NCBI RefSeq assembly: GCF_009428905.1
Contig: NZ_WHYR01000001.1
Coordinates: 107,673-171,672, forward strand
DNA: 64,000 bases
Direction of reading: 5' to 3'
From: Desulfofundulus thermobenzoicus
Lineage (GTDB): Bacteria > Bacillota > Desulfotomaculia > Desulfotomaculales > Desulfovirgulaceae
The notes beneath the pieces were generated by a model that searched no databases, was not told where the DNA came from, and saw nothing but the letters and a program-made list of their open reading frames with translations. Both the position numbers and the translations under genes were made by a program. How positions within the stretch are numbered: the stretch's first letter is position 1; every line of letters starts with the position of its first letter. Below, piece after piece: positions 7,853-16,593 of the stretch.

Positions 7853-10180
7853 ATGGATCAAAGGCGAATAGTCGAGTTTGAAGAAAAATGCACCCAGGAG
7901 TATCCCCCGGCCTGCACGGCGGCCTGTCCCCTGCACGTGGATGTCAGGAGTTTCGTGGCGGAAATGAAAAAGGGGAACATCGACCAGGCATTCGATATTT
8001 TTGCCGGAACAGTTCCCTTTCCCGGCATCGTCGGCCGCATCTGCGATCATCCCTGCCAGGCCGCCTGCAGGCTGGGGGAGGTGGGCGAGGCGCTCTCCAT
8101 AGCCTCCCTGGAGAGGGCCTGTGTGCGGATGAGTTCCGCCCGGCCGGTAAAAACTACCGTTTCACCCCCCAAAAACAGGCGGGTGGCCGTGGTCGGGGGA
8201 GGGCTGAGCGGCCTGGCGGCAGCCTTTGAGCTGGCCCGGAAGGGTTACAGTGTTGCTGTCTTCGAAGCCTCGGGCCGCCTGGGGGGCAGGCTGTGGGAAA
8301 TACCGGAGGAGGTTTTACCGCGGCAGGTGATCAGGGAAGAAACGGCTGTGCTCGATACCCTGGGTGTGCTGGTCCGGTTCAACACCCCTGTAGGGCGGTC
8401 CCTTCCCCTTCCGGACCTGCGCCGCGAATTCGACGCCATCTATCTCAGCCCCGGATATAATCCCGGGGATGCATTCGGTCTGGAAACGGACCGGCAGGGC
8501 CGCATCCGGATCGACCCGGTTACTTTTGCCACCGGTGCGGACGGGGTTTTTGCCGGGGGCGGCGTGCGGCGTGCCGGGCCGGGCTATTCCCCCGTCGGTT
8601 CCCTTTCCGACGGCAGGCGGGCGGCCGTATCCATAGACCGCTATCTGCAGGGCGTTTCCCTTACCGCCGGCCGGGAGAACGAGGAGTCTTACCGGACACG
8701 GCTTTTTACCAGTATTGAGGGGGTCCAACCCCTTCCTGCCGTTGTGCCGGCTGATCCCGCACGGGGTTACACGCCGGAGGAAGCCGTCCGGGAAGCCGGA
8801 CGCTGTCTCCAGTGCCAGTGCCTGGAGTGCGTGAAGGCCTGCGCATACCTTGCCCATTTTCAAGGTTATCCCAAAAAATATGTCCGCCAGATCAGCCACA
8901 ACCTGAAAATGGTCATGGGGCGGCACGAGGCCAACATCTTGATTAATTCCTGCAGCCTGTGCGGCCTCTGCCGGGAGGTTTGCCCGGAAGGTTTCCACAT
9001 GGGGGAGTTGTGCCGGGAGGCCCGGATAGAAATGTTCAATAAGGGGAAAATGCCGCCTTCCGCCCACGATTTTCCCCTCCGGGACATGGAATTCAGCAAT
9101 AGTGAGCTGTGTGTTCTGACCCGTCACCAGCCGGGGTACGGGTCAAGCAGCCACCTCTTCTTCCCGGGCTGCCAGTTGAGCGCTTCCGCGCCGGACCACG
9201 TGGAGAGGGCTTATTCTTACTTAATGGAAAAGGTGGCCGGAGGGGTCGGCCTGATGCTGCGGTGTTGCGGCGCTCCGGCGGAGTGGTCCGGACGGACCGG
9301 CCTTTTTCAGGCGGGGCTGCAGGAAATTGAGAACCAGTGGCGGGAAATGGGCGGGCCGCGCCTGATCCTGGCCTGCTCGACATGTTACCAGATATTTAAG
9401 AAATACCTTCCCGGGGTTGAAATTGTCTCTCTCTGGGAACTGTACGACCGGTTCGGGCTGCCGGAGGCCGGCGGGTCCCCAAATCCCGGTGTGGTGGCTG
9501 TACATGACGCCTGTACCACCAGGCATGAGAAACATATCCACGCAAGCGTCCGGAGGATATTGCAGAAGCTCGGTTACAGGATCGAAGAACTGCCGGACAG
9601 TCGCGAAAAAACGAAGTGCTGCGGGTACGGGGGGTTGATGCTGTATGCCAATCGGAGACTGGCGGATGACGTGATCAGGCGGCGTACCGGCGAAAGCCCC
9701 GCCGACTATGTCGCTTACTGCGCCATGTGCCGCGACAATTTTGCGGCCCGGGGCAAGCGAACCTACCATCTGCTGGACCTGATTTACGGCAGGATAGATG
9801 ACGCTTCACCGGTGAAAAAGGGGCCGGGTTACTCCCGGAGGCGTGAAAACAGGGTCAGGCTTAAAAATAAAATGCTCAAAGAGGTATGGGGGGATGAAGT
9901 GGCGGAAGTGAAGAGGTCGTATGAAACTATTAAATTGATTGTTCCCGCCGCAGTGGGCGAAATTATGGAAGAACGCATGATCCTGCTGGAAGACATCCAG
10001 AAAGTGATTGAGTATGCCGAGCGGACGGGCAATAAGATACTTAACCGGAGTAGCGGCCACATTCTGGCCTGCCACAGGCCGGTAAGCGTCACTTACTGGG
10101 TGGAGTACACCCCGCTGGAGGACGGTTTTGCCGTCCACAATGTTTACTCGCACCGGATGGTGGTGGAGGGCAATAGTTAA
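7853..10180 (+). CDS. FAD oxidoreductase with dicluster and CCG domains (DVU_1558-like)
   Basis: Multidomain redox protein, 775 residues. The N-terminus has the Cys-rich [4Fe-4S] segment of GltD-type proteins (CTAACP, CDHPCQAACR). A Rossmann FAD site VAVVGGGLSGLAAA lies near residue 110, but the following pyridine-nucleotide domain is much shortened. Residues 315-385 hold two ferredoxin-like Cys groups (CLQCQCLEC, CSLCGLCREVC). Two CCG domains of the heterodisulfide-reductase type follow (PGCQ...RCCG, about 430-480; CCGYGG...CAMC, about 590-620). The last 110 residues are unrecognised. It corresponds to the family named pyridine nucleotide-disulfide oxidoreductase/dicluster-binding protein, found beside Mop in Desulfovibrio. 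ATG at 7853 follows GGTGGGGG. Electron transfer from Mop is inferred. Confidence 0.88.
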   Translation: MDQRRIVEFEEKCTQEYPPACTAACPLHVDVRSFVAEMKKGNIDQAFDIFAGTVPFPGIVGRICDHPCQAACRLGEVGEALSIASLERACVRMSSARPVKTTVSPPKNRRVAVVGGGLSGLAAAFELARKGYSVAVFEASGRLGGRLWEIPEEVLPRQVIREETAVLDTLGVLVRFNTPVGRSLPLPDLRREFDAIYLSPGYNPGDAFGLETDRQGRIRIDPVTFATGADGVFAGGGVRRAGPGYSPVGSLSDGRRAAVSIDRYLQGVSLTAGRENEESYRTRLFTSIEGVQPLPAVVPADPARGYTPEEAVREAGRCLQCQCLECVKACAYLAHFQGYPKKYVRQISHNLKMVMGRHEANILINSCSLCGLCREVCPEGFHMGELCREARIEMFNKGKMPPSAHDFPLRDMEFSNSELCVLTRHQPGYGSSSHLFFPGCQLSASAPDHVERAYSYLMEKVAGGVGLMLRCCGAPAEWSGRTGLFQAGLQEIENQWREMGGPRLILACSTCYQIFKKYLPGVEIVSLWELYDRFGLPEAGGSPNPGVVAVHDACTTRHEKHIHASVRRILQKLGYRIEELPDSREKTKCCGYGGLMLYANRRLADDVIRRRTGESPADYVAYCAMCRDNFAARGKRTYHLLDLIYGRIDDASPVKKGPGYSRRRENRVRLKNKMLKEVWGDEVAEVKRSYETIKLIVPAAVGEIMEERMILLEDIQKVIEYAERTGNKILNRSSGHILACHRPVSVTYWVEYTPLEDGFAVHNVYSHRMVVEGNS

Positions 10181-10184
10181 GGAT

Positions 10185-10403
10185 GTGAAAAAGTTGGCCG
10201 GCAAGGATTTGAACGCAGAAAATGTTTATGAGTGTCTTAAATGCGGCGTTCCGCTGGAACCGGGCAAAGTTACGGTTTCCTATATGGGCAGCAGCTTTCC
10301 GGTTGAACTGTTAAAATGCAAAAAATGCGGGCAGGTCCTGGTCACGGAGGAGCTGGCACTGGGCAGGATGCTGGAAGTGGAAAAGGTTCTGGAGGACAAA
10401 TAG
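10185..10403 (+). CDS. small CxxC redox protein (DVU_1557-like)
   Basis: About 72 residues with two CxxC pairs (CLKCG and CKKCG) 35 residues apart, consistent with a zinc ribbon or rubredoxin-like metal site. It resembles the family annotated as DVU_1557 family redox protein. The gene begins four bases after the preceding stop; GTG at 10185 is the likely start, since a longer reading would overlap the previous gene by 50 bases. Its constant place between the dicluster oxidoreductase and the methyltransferase suggests a structural or electron-transfer role; the reaction is unknown. Confidence 0.8.
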   Translation: MKKLAGKDLNAENVYECLKCGVPLEPGKVTVSYMGSSFPVELLKCKKCGQVLVTEELALGRMLEVEKVLEDK

Positions 10404-10414
10404 GGGTGCTGGTA

Positions 10415-11185
10415 ATGCCTTTCGCCGGACGTTACCGGGTTTATGAAAACGGTGATTTGCGCAGGATTACCGGTGATACCGTCAGGCCGGGCGGTTTTAC
10501 TTTAACCGGCCGGGCCCTGGTCTTTTGTTCTTTCACCCCGGGGGCCAGGGTGCTGGACGTGGGCTGCGGCACCGGCGCCACAGTGGAACACCTGATAACC
10601 AGGTATAAACTGGATGCCGTGGGGGTGGACCCTTCCCCGGTTCTGCTGGAGCAGGGACGGCGGAGGTGTCCCGGGCTGCCGCTGCTGGAGGCGGCGGGGG
10701 AAAGCCTTCCTTTCGGGGACGGGGAAATGGACGGTGTCTTTATGGAGTGCGCTCTGACCGTGATGGAAGACCCGGACGGGGCTCTGGCGGAATGTTACCG
10801 GGTGTTGAAGGACGGCGGCTGGCTGGTGGTGACCGATGTCTACGCCCGCAACCCGGAAGGAGTTGCCGACCTGCGGAAGCTTCCCGCGGCCAGTTGCCTG
10901 ACCGGGGCCATGGGCGGACGGGAGTTAAAAAAGAAAATAGAACGGGGCGGCTTCGCTATTGTATTGTGGGAGGATCATTCCCGGTTGCTGGCGGAACTGG
11001 CCGGCCGGATCATTTTGGCCGGCGGTTCACTGGAAATATTTTATGGCCATTCCGCCTGCGGGGCGGCGCAAGGCCGGGACATCCGGGAGGCGATCAAAAA
11101 GTCCCGGCCGGGATACTTCCTGTTGATTGCCCGGAAGCAGGGGGTGGGTTCCCATTTGCCGGAAAGGAGCGCACGGTTGGGATGA
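10415..11185 (+). CDS. class I SAM methyltransferase (DVU_1556-like, TrsM)
   Basis: S-adenosylmethionine-dependent methyltransferase of about 256 residues. Motif I VLDVGCGTGATVEHL lies near residue 45; the acidic residue of motif II follows in AVGVDPSPVLLEQG; post-motifs include AGESLPFGDGEMDGV and YRVLKDGGWLVV. The C-terminal third holds a GHSACGAA segment whose Cys may be functional. ATG at 10415 has AGGGG eight bases before it; GTG at 10406 is an alternative. The stop overlaps the next start (ATGA). The substrate is unknown. Co-occurrence with the radical SAM gene two genes on, in this order, recalls the TrsM/TrsS pair named in protein-family collections. Confidence 0.87.
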   Translation: MPFAGRYRVYENGDLRRITGDTVRPGGFTLTGRALVFCSFTPGARVLDVGCGTGATVEHLITRYKLDAVGVDPSPVLLEQGRRRCPGLPLLEAAGESLPFGDGEMDGVFMECALTVMEDPDGALAECYRVLKDGGWLVVTDVYARNPEGVADLRKLPAASCLTGAMGGRELKKKIERGGFAIVLWEDHSRLLAELAGRIILAGGSLEIFYGHSACGAAQGRDIREAIKKSRPGYFLLIARKQGVGSHLPERSARLG

Positions 11186-11637
11186 ACGACGAACTGTTAC
11201 GCATGCTGGAACTGTACCGGCAGGGCTTTAACTGCAGCCAGATCCTGCTTTTGCTGGGGCTGGAAACCCTGGGGAAAAGCAACCCGGACCTGATCCGGGC
11301 CATGACCGGCCTGGGCGGCGGGCTGGGTTTTTCCGGGAAAACCTGCGGCGCGCTGACCGGCGGGGTTTGCTTGCTGGGCCTGTATGCCGGCAGGGGGGTA
11401 CGGGGGGAAAGGGAGCACGACCGTTTTCTTTTAATGGTTGAGGAACTGGTGCAGTGGTTTGAGCAGGAGATCGGCCGTTCTTACGGCGGAATCAATTGCG
11501 CAGAGATTATGGGAGAAAAGCTGGCCAGCAAAACGGTGGGCAGCCAGTGCGGCAATATTGTCGGGAGCACCTATGCCAGAGTCAAGGAAATACTGATTGC
11601 CAGCGGGATCGAGCCTGCGGGTGGGCGCAATGGGTGA
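11182..11637 (+). CDS. C_GCAxxG_C_C family protein (DVU_1555-like)
   Basis: Putative redox protein of 151 residues. The family signature is seen as NCSQ near residue 18, then GGGLGFSGKTCGALTGG around 49-65, and later INCAEIMG and SQCGNIVG, giving the four conserved Cys spacings. Such proteins are predicted to bind a metal or carry redox-active thiols; no reaction is established. It is translationally coupled to the methyltransferase by an ATGA overlap and overlaps the following radical SAM gene by 8 bases, so the three products are probably made together. Confidence 0.88.
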   Translation: MNDELLRMLELYRQGFNCSQILLLLGLETLGKSNPDLIRAMTGLGGGLGFSGKTCGALTGGVCLLGLYAGRGVRGEREHDRFLLMVEELVQWFEQEIGRSYGGINCAEIMGEKLASKTVGSQCGNIVGSTYARVKEILIASGIEPAGGRNG

Positions 11638-13024
11638 ACGGGGCAATATTCTGTCGGAAACAGAAAGCCTGTGTCCCGAATGCCTCGGGAAGATACCGGC
11701 AAAAAGGGTGGCCCGGGGAGATTGTGTGTTTCTGGAAAAAACCTGTCCGGAACACGGCAGCTTCCGGACGAAGATCTGGGAAGGGCAACCGTCTTTTCAA
11801 TCCTGGGTCAGGCCTAAAATACCGGCAGCGATTAACGTTCCCTTTACAGAGGTCGACCGGGGCTGTCCCTTTGACTGCGGTCTTTGCCCCGCCCACCGCC
11901 AGCATACTTGTACGGCGCTGCTGGAGGTCACCGGTCGCTGCCATTTAAAATGCACCTTTTGCTTTGCTGATGCCGGAGGTAGTGGCCCGGATCCGGATCA
12001 GAAAACAGTCAGGGGATGGTACCAGCGCCTGCTGGACGCCGGCGGGCCGTACAACATCCAGCTTTCCGGCGGGGAACCCACCCTGCGGGACGACCTGCCC
12101 GCACTGGTGGCGCTGGGCCGGTCCATGGGCTTTAACTTCATCCAGTTGAATACCAACGGCCTGAGGCTGGCCCGGGAGCCCGAATTCCTTGAATCCTTGA
12201 AGGATGCAGGGCTGGCTTCTGTATTCCTGCAGTTCGACGGGACTGAGCGGGAAATTCACCGCCAGCTGAGAGGCGGCGATTTTCTGGAAGAAAAGCTGGA
12301 GGCGGTACGTCTGTGCGGGGAGCTGGGGATCGGGGTGATCCTGGTGCCCACGGTGGTCCCCGGCATTAACGACCATAATCTGGGGCAGATCATCGACCTG
12401 GCGCTGGATCTCCTGCCGGTGGTGCGGGGGGTTCACTTCCAGCCCGTGAGCTATTTCGGGCGCTATCCCCAACCCCCGTCGGATGCGATGCGCATAACCC
12501 TGCCGGAGATCATCGGCCGGATTGAACGTCAAACGGCCGGACGGATCAAAGCGGAAAGCTTCCGGCCGCCGGGCTGTGAAAACGCCCTGTGTTCCTTTCA
12601 CGGCAACTTTGTTTTAATGCCGGACGGGGAATTGGTGGCCACCACCAGGCATGACCCGGTACGGCAAGAAAGAAACTGTTGCGGCACGCCGGAGCGGGCG
12701 GAAGAGGGGGCGCGGAAAGCGAGGAATTTTGTGTCGAGCCGCTGGTCCGCTCCTCCGCCAATCCTGAAGCAGCAAAAATGCAGTTGCCAATGCAGCCGTG
12801 AGGAGCAGATGACTTCTAAAAATAGTATGGACATGTTTTTAGAGAGGGCTAAAACTCATACCCTTTGCCTTTCCGCCATGGCTTTTCAGGACGTCTGGAA
12901 CATCGACCTGGAGCGGTTGAAGGACTGTTGCATTCACACCGTGGCCCCCGACGGGAGGATCATACCCTTTTGTGCCTACAACCTTACGGACAGAACGGGC
13001 AGATCGCTTTACAGGGGAAGGTAG
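11630..13024 (+). CDS. radical SAM protein TrsS-like (COG1964-type)
   Basis: Radical SAM enzyme of 464 residues. The N-terminal Cys-rich domain (CPECLGKIPAK...TCPEHG) and a second pair (CPFDCGLCPAH) resemble COG1964 proteins, a group that includes archaeal tetraether lipid synthase. The cluster-binding motif is CHLKCTFC near residue 105, followed by LSGGEPTLRDDLP. The C-terminal part has further Cys (CSCQC, CAYNL). The family is called a '(seleno)protein' because some members have selenocysteine; here all visible positions are Cys and the frame ends at TAG. Substrate unknown. ATG at 11630 is preferred; GTG at 11621 is possible. Confidence 0.87.
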   Translation: MGERGNILSETESLCPECLGKIPAKRVARGDCVFLEKTCPEHGSFRTKIWEGQPSFQSWVRPKIPAAINVPFTEVDRGCPFDCGLCPAHRQHTCTALLEVTGRCHLKCTFCFADAGGSGPDPDQKTVRGWYQRLLDAGGPYNIQLSGGEPTLRDDLPALVALGRSMGFNFIQLNTNGLRLAREPEFLESLKDAGLASVFLQFDGTEREIHRQLRGGDFLEEKLEAVRLCGELGIGVILVPTVVPGINDHNLGQIIDLALDLLPVVRGVHFQPVSYFGRYPQPPSDAMRITLPEIIGRIERQTAGRIKAESFRPPGCENALCSFHGNFVLMPDGELVATTRHDPVRQERNCCGTPERAEEGARKARNFVSSRWSAPPPILKQQKCSCQCSREEQMTSKNSMDMFLERAKTHTLCLSAMAFQDVWNIDLERLKDCCIHTVAPDGRIIPFCAYNLTDRTGRSLYRGR

Positions 13025-13030
13025 GGATGT

Positions 13031-14398
13031 ATGTTCAGAAAAACACCGCTGGAGGCCTGGGCTTTGCAAAAAATGGGGGGCAACCCCGGGAAGGCCGGGT
13101 CTCTGACCCGCGCCCTGATCGAATCCTACCAGCTGCAAAAACTGAGGGAAACCCTGGCTCTGGCCAGGGACAGAAGTCCCTTTTACCGCCGCCTGTTGAA
13201 CGATTACCCGGTGGAGCGGGTTAAGTCGTTAAGGGACCTGCAGGAACTTCCTCTTACCACTGCTCGTGATCTCAGCCAGAACCCGCTGCTGTTTCTCTGC
13301 GTTTCCCAGGACCGGATCAGCCGGGTGGTCACCCTGAACAGTTCCGGTACCACCGGTTTACCGAAGCGAGTTTTCTTCACCCCCGGCGACCAGGAGCTGA
13401 TCCGGGACTTTTTTCACCACGGCATGTCCACCCTGGTGCAGCCGGGCGACACGGTGCTGATTTTGCTGCCCGGCCAGTTGCCCGGGAGTGTGGGGAATTT
13501 GCTGGTGGAGGCGCTGGGGCGAATGCAGGTGCGGGGTATTCCCCACGGCTTTGTGCGGGACCCCCGGGAGACGCTGGAAATCATGGTCCGGGAGAAGGTC
13601 GACGCGCTGGTGGGCATCCCCACCCAGGTGCTGGCCCTGGCCCGCTGGCGGTTTCCGGGGCAAAAAGAACCCCCGGTGCGGGTGAAGAATGTGCTGCTTA
13701 CCACCGACCACGTGCCCCGGGTTATTGTCGACGACCTGGAAAGGACGTGGGACTGCCGGGTCTTCAATCATTACGGGATGACGGAAATGGGCCTGGGAGG
13801 TGGCGTGGAGTGCGAGGCCCGGGCGGGTTACCACTTGCGGGAGGCGGACTTGTTTTTTGAAATTGTCGACCCTGTTACCGGGGAAATTGTTCCGGAAGGG
13901 GAAGAGGGGGAGGTGGTTTTCACCACCCTCACCCGCCGGGGGATGCCGTTGATCCGGTATCGCACCGGGGATCTCGCCCGGTTCCTTCCCGGACCGTGTC
14001 CCTGCGGCAGCGTGTTGAAGCGCATGGCCCCGGTGAAGGACCGGGTTGAGGGCAGGATTCTTTTAAGCGGTGGCGGCTTTCTCAGCATGTCCATGCTGGA
14101 TGAAACGCTGTTTAAAATAAACGGCCTGGTGAACTTTCAGGCGGTTATTTATTCCAAAGGCGGCACTGATTGCCTGGAAGTACGGATCCAGACAGCCCCG
14201 TGGGCCGGTGACGAAATGCCGAAACTGGTCGAAAGGGCGCTCCTTTCCCTTCCCGTAATTGCTGAAAACCTCTGTAAAGGTACCTTAACCCTGGGTTCCG
14301 TCGCAGCGGACGATGCCGGGGAACTCTGGAGGCCGGTCAAGCGAATGATCCAGGACTTGCGCGAAAAAGGAGGGACGGCTCATGAAAGAGTTGTATGA
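13031..14398 (+). CDS. AMP-dependent CoA ligase-like protein (DVU_1553-like)
   Basis: Adenylate-forming enzyme of the phenylacetate-CoA ligase type, 455 residues. Visible signatures are the phosphate-binding loop SSGTTGLPKRV near residue 104, the adenine-site motif YGMTEMGLG near 245 and RYRTGD near 310; a Cys pair (GPCPCGS) follows, as in PaaK-like proteins. It starts six bases after the radical SAM gene and overlaps xdhC by 17 bases. The acid it activates is unknown. In this setting it could activate the product of the aldehyde oxidoreductase or act in cofactor maturation; both are inference. Confidence 0.85.
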   Translation: MFRKTPLEAWALQKMGGNPGKAGSLTRALIESYQLQKLRETLALARDRSPFYRRLLNDYPVERVKSLRDLQELPLTTARDLSQNPLLFLCVSQDRISRVVTLNSSGTTGLPKRVFFTPGDQELIRDFFHHGMSTLVQPGDTVLILLPGQLPGSVGNLLVEALGRMQVRGIPHGFVRDPRETLEIMVREKVDALVGIPTQVLALARWRFPGQKEPPVRVKNVLLTTDHVPRVIVDDLERTWDCRVFNHYGMTEMGLGGGVECEARAGYHLREADLFFEIVDPVTGEIVPEGEEGEVVFTTLTRRGMPLIRYRTGDLARFLPGPCPCGSVLKRMAPVKDRVEGRILLSGGGFLSMSMLDETLFKINGLVNFQAVIYSKGGTDCLEVRIQTAPWAGDEMPKLVERALLSLPVIAENLCKGTLTLGSVAADDAGELWRPVKRMIQDLREKGGTAHERVV

Positions 14399-15431
14399 AA
14401 CTTGCGCCCGCCTGCTGGCGGAGGGAGAAGACCTGGTGATGGCCACCATCATCAGCCGGAGCGGTTCTGCCCCCCGCACGGCAGGAACCAGGATGCTGGT
14501 ACGCCGGGACGGCTCCTTTGTGGGTACCATCGGTGGCGGCCTGCTAGAAGCGAAGGTGCTGCAGGAGGCCGGGGAAGTGTTCCAGAGCGGCCGGCCGTCG
14601 CTCCGGGAGTTTCACCTGACCGGCGACGACGCGGCGGGCATGGATATGATTTGCGGCGGCCGGCTGGAGGTTTTTGTCGATTATCTGTCCGCCGGCGTGC
14701 CCGAAAATGTGCAGATCTACCGGACCATCGCCGGTTTGCTGCCTTCCGGGCAAAGGGCGCTCCTGGTAACCCGGCTGCCGGACCGGGACGGATGCCGTGA
14801 CCGGTCCGGCAGGTGCCTCCTGCTCCAGGAAGGCCGGCCGGTTGGGTGCAGCCTGCCGGCCGGCCGGCTGGAGCCCTTGCTGCAGGCCGGCGGCAGCAGG
14901 TATCCCCAACTGTTGCAGGTGGACGGGGACACTTTTCTGGTAGAACCCGTCAGTTCACCTCATACGGTTTATCTCTTCGGAGCGGGTCACGTTGCGCAGA
15001 AAGTAGCCTGGTTGGCTTCTTTCGTGGGTTTTCGCACGGTGGTACTGGACGACCGGGAAGAATTCGCCAACCGGCAGCGGTTTCCCCGGGCCGAAAAAAT
15101 TATTGTCCTGGACGATTTTGAGCACGCCATGAAGGACCTGCCCATAGGCAGGGACAGTTACCTGGTCATCGTCACCCGGGGGCACCGGTATGATCTGACC
15201 GTGCTGGCCCAGGCCCTGCAGACCGGCGCCGGCTATATCGGCATGATCGGCAGCACCGGGAAACGGGATGCCATTTACCGTGCCCTGCGCGAAGCCGGGG
15301 TGACCGGGGAGCAGCTGGCCAGGGTTCACTCTCCCATCGGCCTGCCCATCGGGGCGGAGACGCCCGAGGAAATCGCCGTCAGCATCGTGGCCGAACTGAT
15401 CAAGGTGAGGGGAGAATTGATGAATGGGTGA
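14382..15431 (+). CDS. xdhC: XdhC-type aldehyde oxidoreductase maturation factor
   Basis: Molybdenum-cofactor sulfuration and insertion chaperone, 349 residues. The N-terminal XdhC/CoxI domain (about 1-75) has ATIISRSGSAPR and GTIGGGLLEA; the C-terminal Rossmann domain (about 190-345) has VYLFGAGHVAQKVA, VIVTRGHRYD, GYIGMIGSTGKRD and GLPIGAETPEEIAVSIVAE. In characterised relatives XdhC binds the cofactor, receives sulfur and loads the xanthine oxidase-family enzyme; the client here is almost certainly Mop. It overlaps both neighbours, supporting co-translation with the ligase and the NTP transferase. Confidence 0.93.
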   Translation: MKELYETCARLLAEGEDLVMATIISRSGSAPRTAGTRMLVRRDGSFVGTIGGGLLEAKVLQEAGEVFQSGRPSLREFHLTGDDAAGMDMICGGRLEVFVDYLSAGVPENVQIYRTIAGLLPSGQRALLVTRLPDRDGCRDRSGRCLLLQEGRPVGCSLPAGRLEPLLQAGGSRYPQLLQVDGDTFLVEPVSSPHTVYLFGAGHVAQKVAWLASFVGFRTVVLDDREEFANRQRFPRAEKIIVLDDFEHAMKDLPIGRDSYLVIVTRGHRYDLTVLAQALQTGAGYIGMIGSTGKRDAIYRALREAGVTGEQLARVHSPIGLPIGAETPEEIAVSIVAELIKVRGELMNG

Positions 15432-16593
15432 GCCGGAAGGCATTGCCGCCATTGTCCTGGCGGCCGGGTACTCCTCCCGCATGGGGGATTGCAAGCCGTT
15501 GCTGAGGCTGGGGCCGTACAGCGCCGTCGAGCACGCCGTCCGGTGCTTTTTCCGGGCCGGTATCCGGGATGTGCGGGTGGTGACCGGTCACCGGGCGGAG
15601 GCGGTGGCGGCAGCAGTAAGGCCCCTGGGGGCCGGGGTGATTTTCAATCCCCGTTTCGACCAGGGCATGTATTCCTCCGTGCAGGCGGGGGTCGAAACCC
15701 TGGGGGCGGAAGTGGAGGCGTTTTTCCTTTTGCCAGCGGATCACCCGCTGATCCGGGTCTCCACAATAGAAAAAATGCTTCACTATTACCGGACCGGGAA
15801 AAAAGGGATTATTTACCCCGCTTACGGTGGCCGGCGGGGACACCCGCCCCTGATTTCCGCCAGGTATGTGTATGAAATACGGAACGGGACATATCCAGAC
15901 GGGTTGCAGGAACTGTTAAACAAGTATGAGCACGACGCCCTGGACGTGGCGGTGGAGGACGAGGGGGTGGTGCTTGACATGGATACTCCGGAAGATTACC
16001 GGAACCTTCTATATTACCTGGAAAGCCGGGCAGTTCCCACCGTGGAGGAATGCCGCCGGATCCTGCGGGAAGCCCGGGTGAGCGAAGCGGTTTGGGAGCA
16101 CTGCCATACGGTGGCCGCTCTTGCCTTTTCGCTGGTCAAGCATCTGAACAGGGCCGGCGTCGAGCTGGACGAAGATCTGGTTCTGGCCGGAGCCTTACTG
16201 CACGATGTGGCCCGTGCGCAACCGCAACACGCCCGGGCCGGAGCGGAACTCCTTCAAGCCAGGGGGTATCCCCGGGTGGCGGCGGTCGTGGCCGCCCATA
16301 TGGATATTGATGTGGACGAGGCGAAGCCGCTTGCGGAAGCAGAGGTGGTATTTCTGGCGGATAAGATGGTTAAGGGACGGGGCATCGTTTCCATTTCAGA
16401 CCGTCTCGCCGGGATGCTGGAAACGTATTGTTATGACCGGCAGGCCTGCCGGGCTGCCCGGCAAAGGCTAAAAAAAGCTGAATTGATCAAAAAGAAAGTG
16501 GAAAAAATTCTGGGCCGGCCGGTGGAAGCAGTACAGCCGGAGAACTGGCTTTCGAGAGAAACTAACAGTACGGAGGTTGAAGTAAATGCTTAA
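15424..16593 (+). CDS. MobA/MocA-like NTP transferase fused to HD domain (DVU_1551-like)
   Basis: Two-domain protein of 389 residues. Residues 1-195 form a nucleotidyltransferase of the MobA/MocA type: VLAAGYSSRMGDCKPLL nucleotide loop, LPADHPLI metal-binding site, GRRGHPPL and DMDTPEDY. MocA relatives attach CMP to molybdopterin, giving the cytosine dinucleotide form used by Mop-type enzymes. Residues about 210-330 are an HD phosphohydrolase domain (EHCHTVAAL, LLHDVAR, AAHMDI). The fusion suggests the cofactor nucleotide is both attached and regulated or recycled, but the HD substrate is unknown. It overlaps xdhC by 8 bases and the next gene by 8. Confidence 0.88.
   Translation: MGEPEGIAAIVLAAGYSSRMGDCKPLLRLGPYSAVEHAVRCFFRAGIRDVRVVTGHRAEAVAAAVRPLGAGVIFNPRFDQGMYSSVQAGVETLGAEVEAFFLLPADHPLIRVSTIEKMLHYYRTGKKGIIYPAYGGRRGHPPLISARYVYEIRNGTYPDGLQELLNKYEHDALDVAVEDEGVVLDMDTPEDYRNLLYYLESRAVPTVEECRRILREARVSEAVWEHCHTVAALAFSLVKHLNRAGVELDEDLVLAGALLHDVARAQPQHARAGAELLQARGYPRVAAVVAAHMDIDVDEAKPLAEAEVVFLADKMVKGRGIVSISDRLAGMLETYCYDRQACRAARQRLKKAELIKKKVEKILGRPVEAVQPENWLSRETNSTEVEVNA

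Noticed and set aside
11630..13024. Selenocysteine in the TrsS-like radical SAM gene
   Set aside because: No in-frame TGA is needed: the motif Cys are all present and the product ends normally at TAG.
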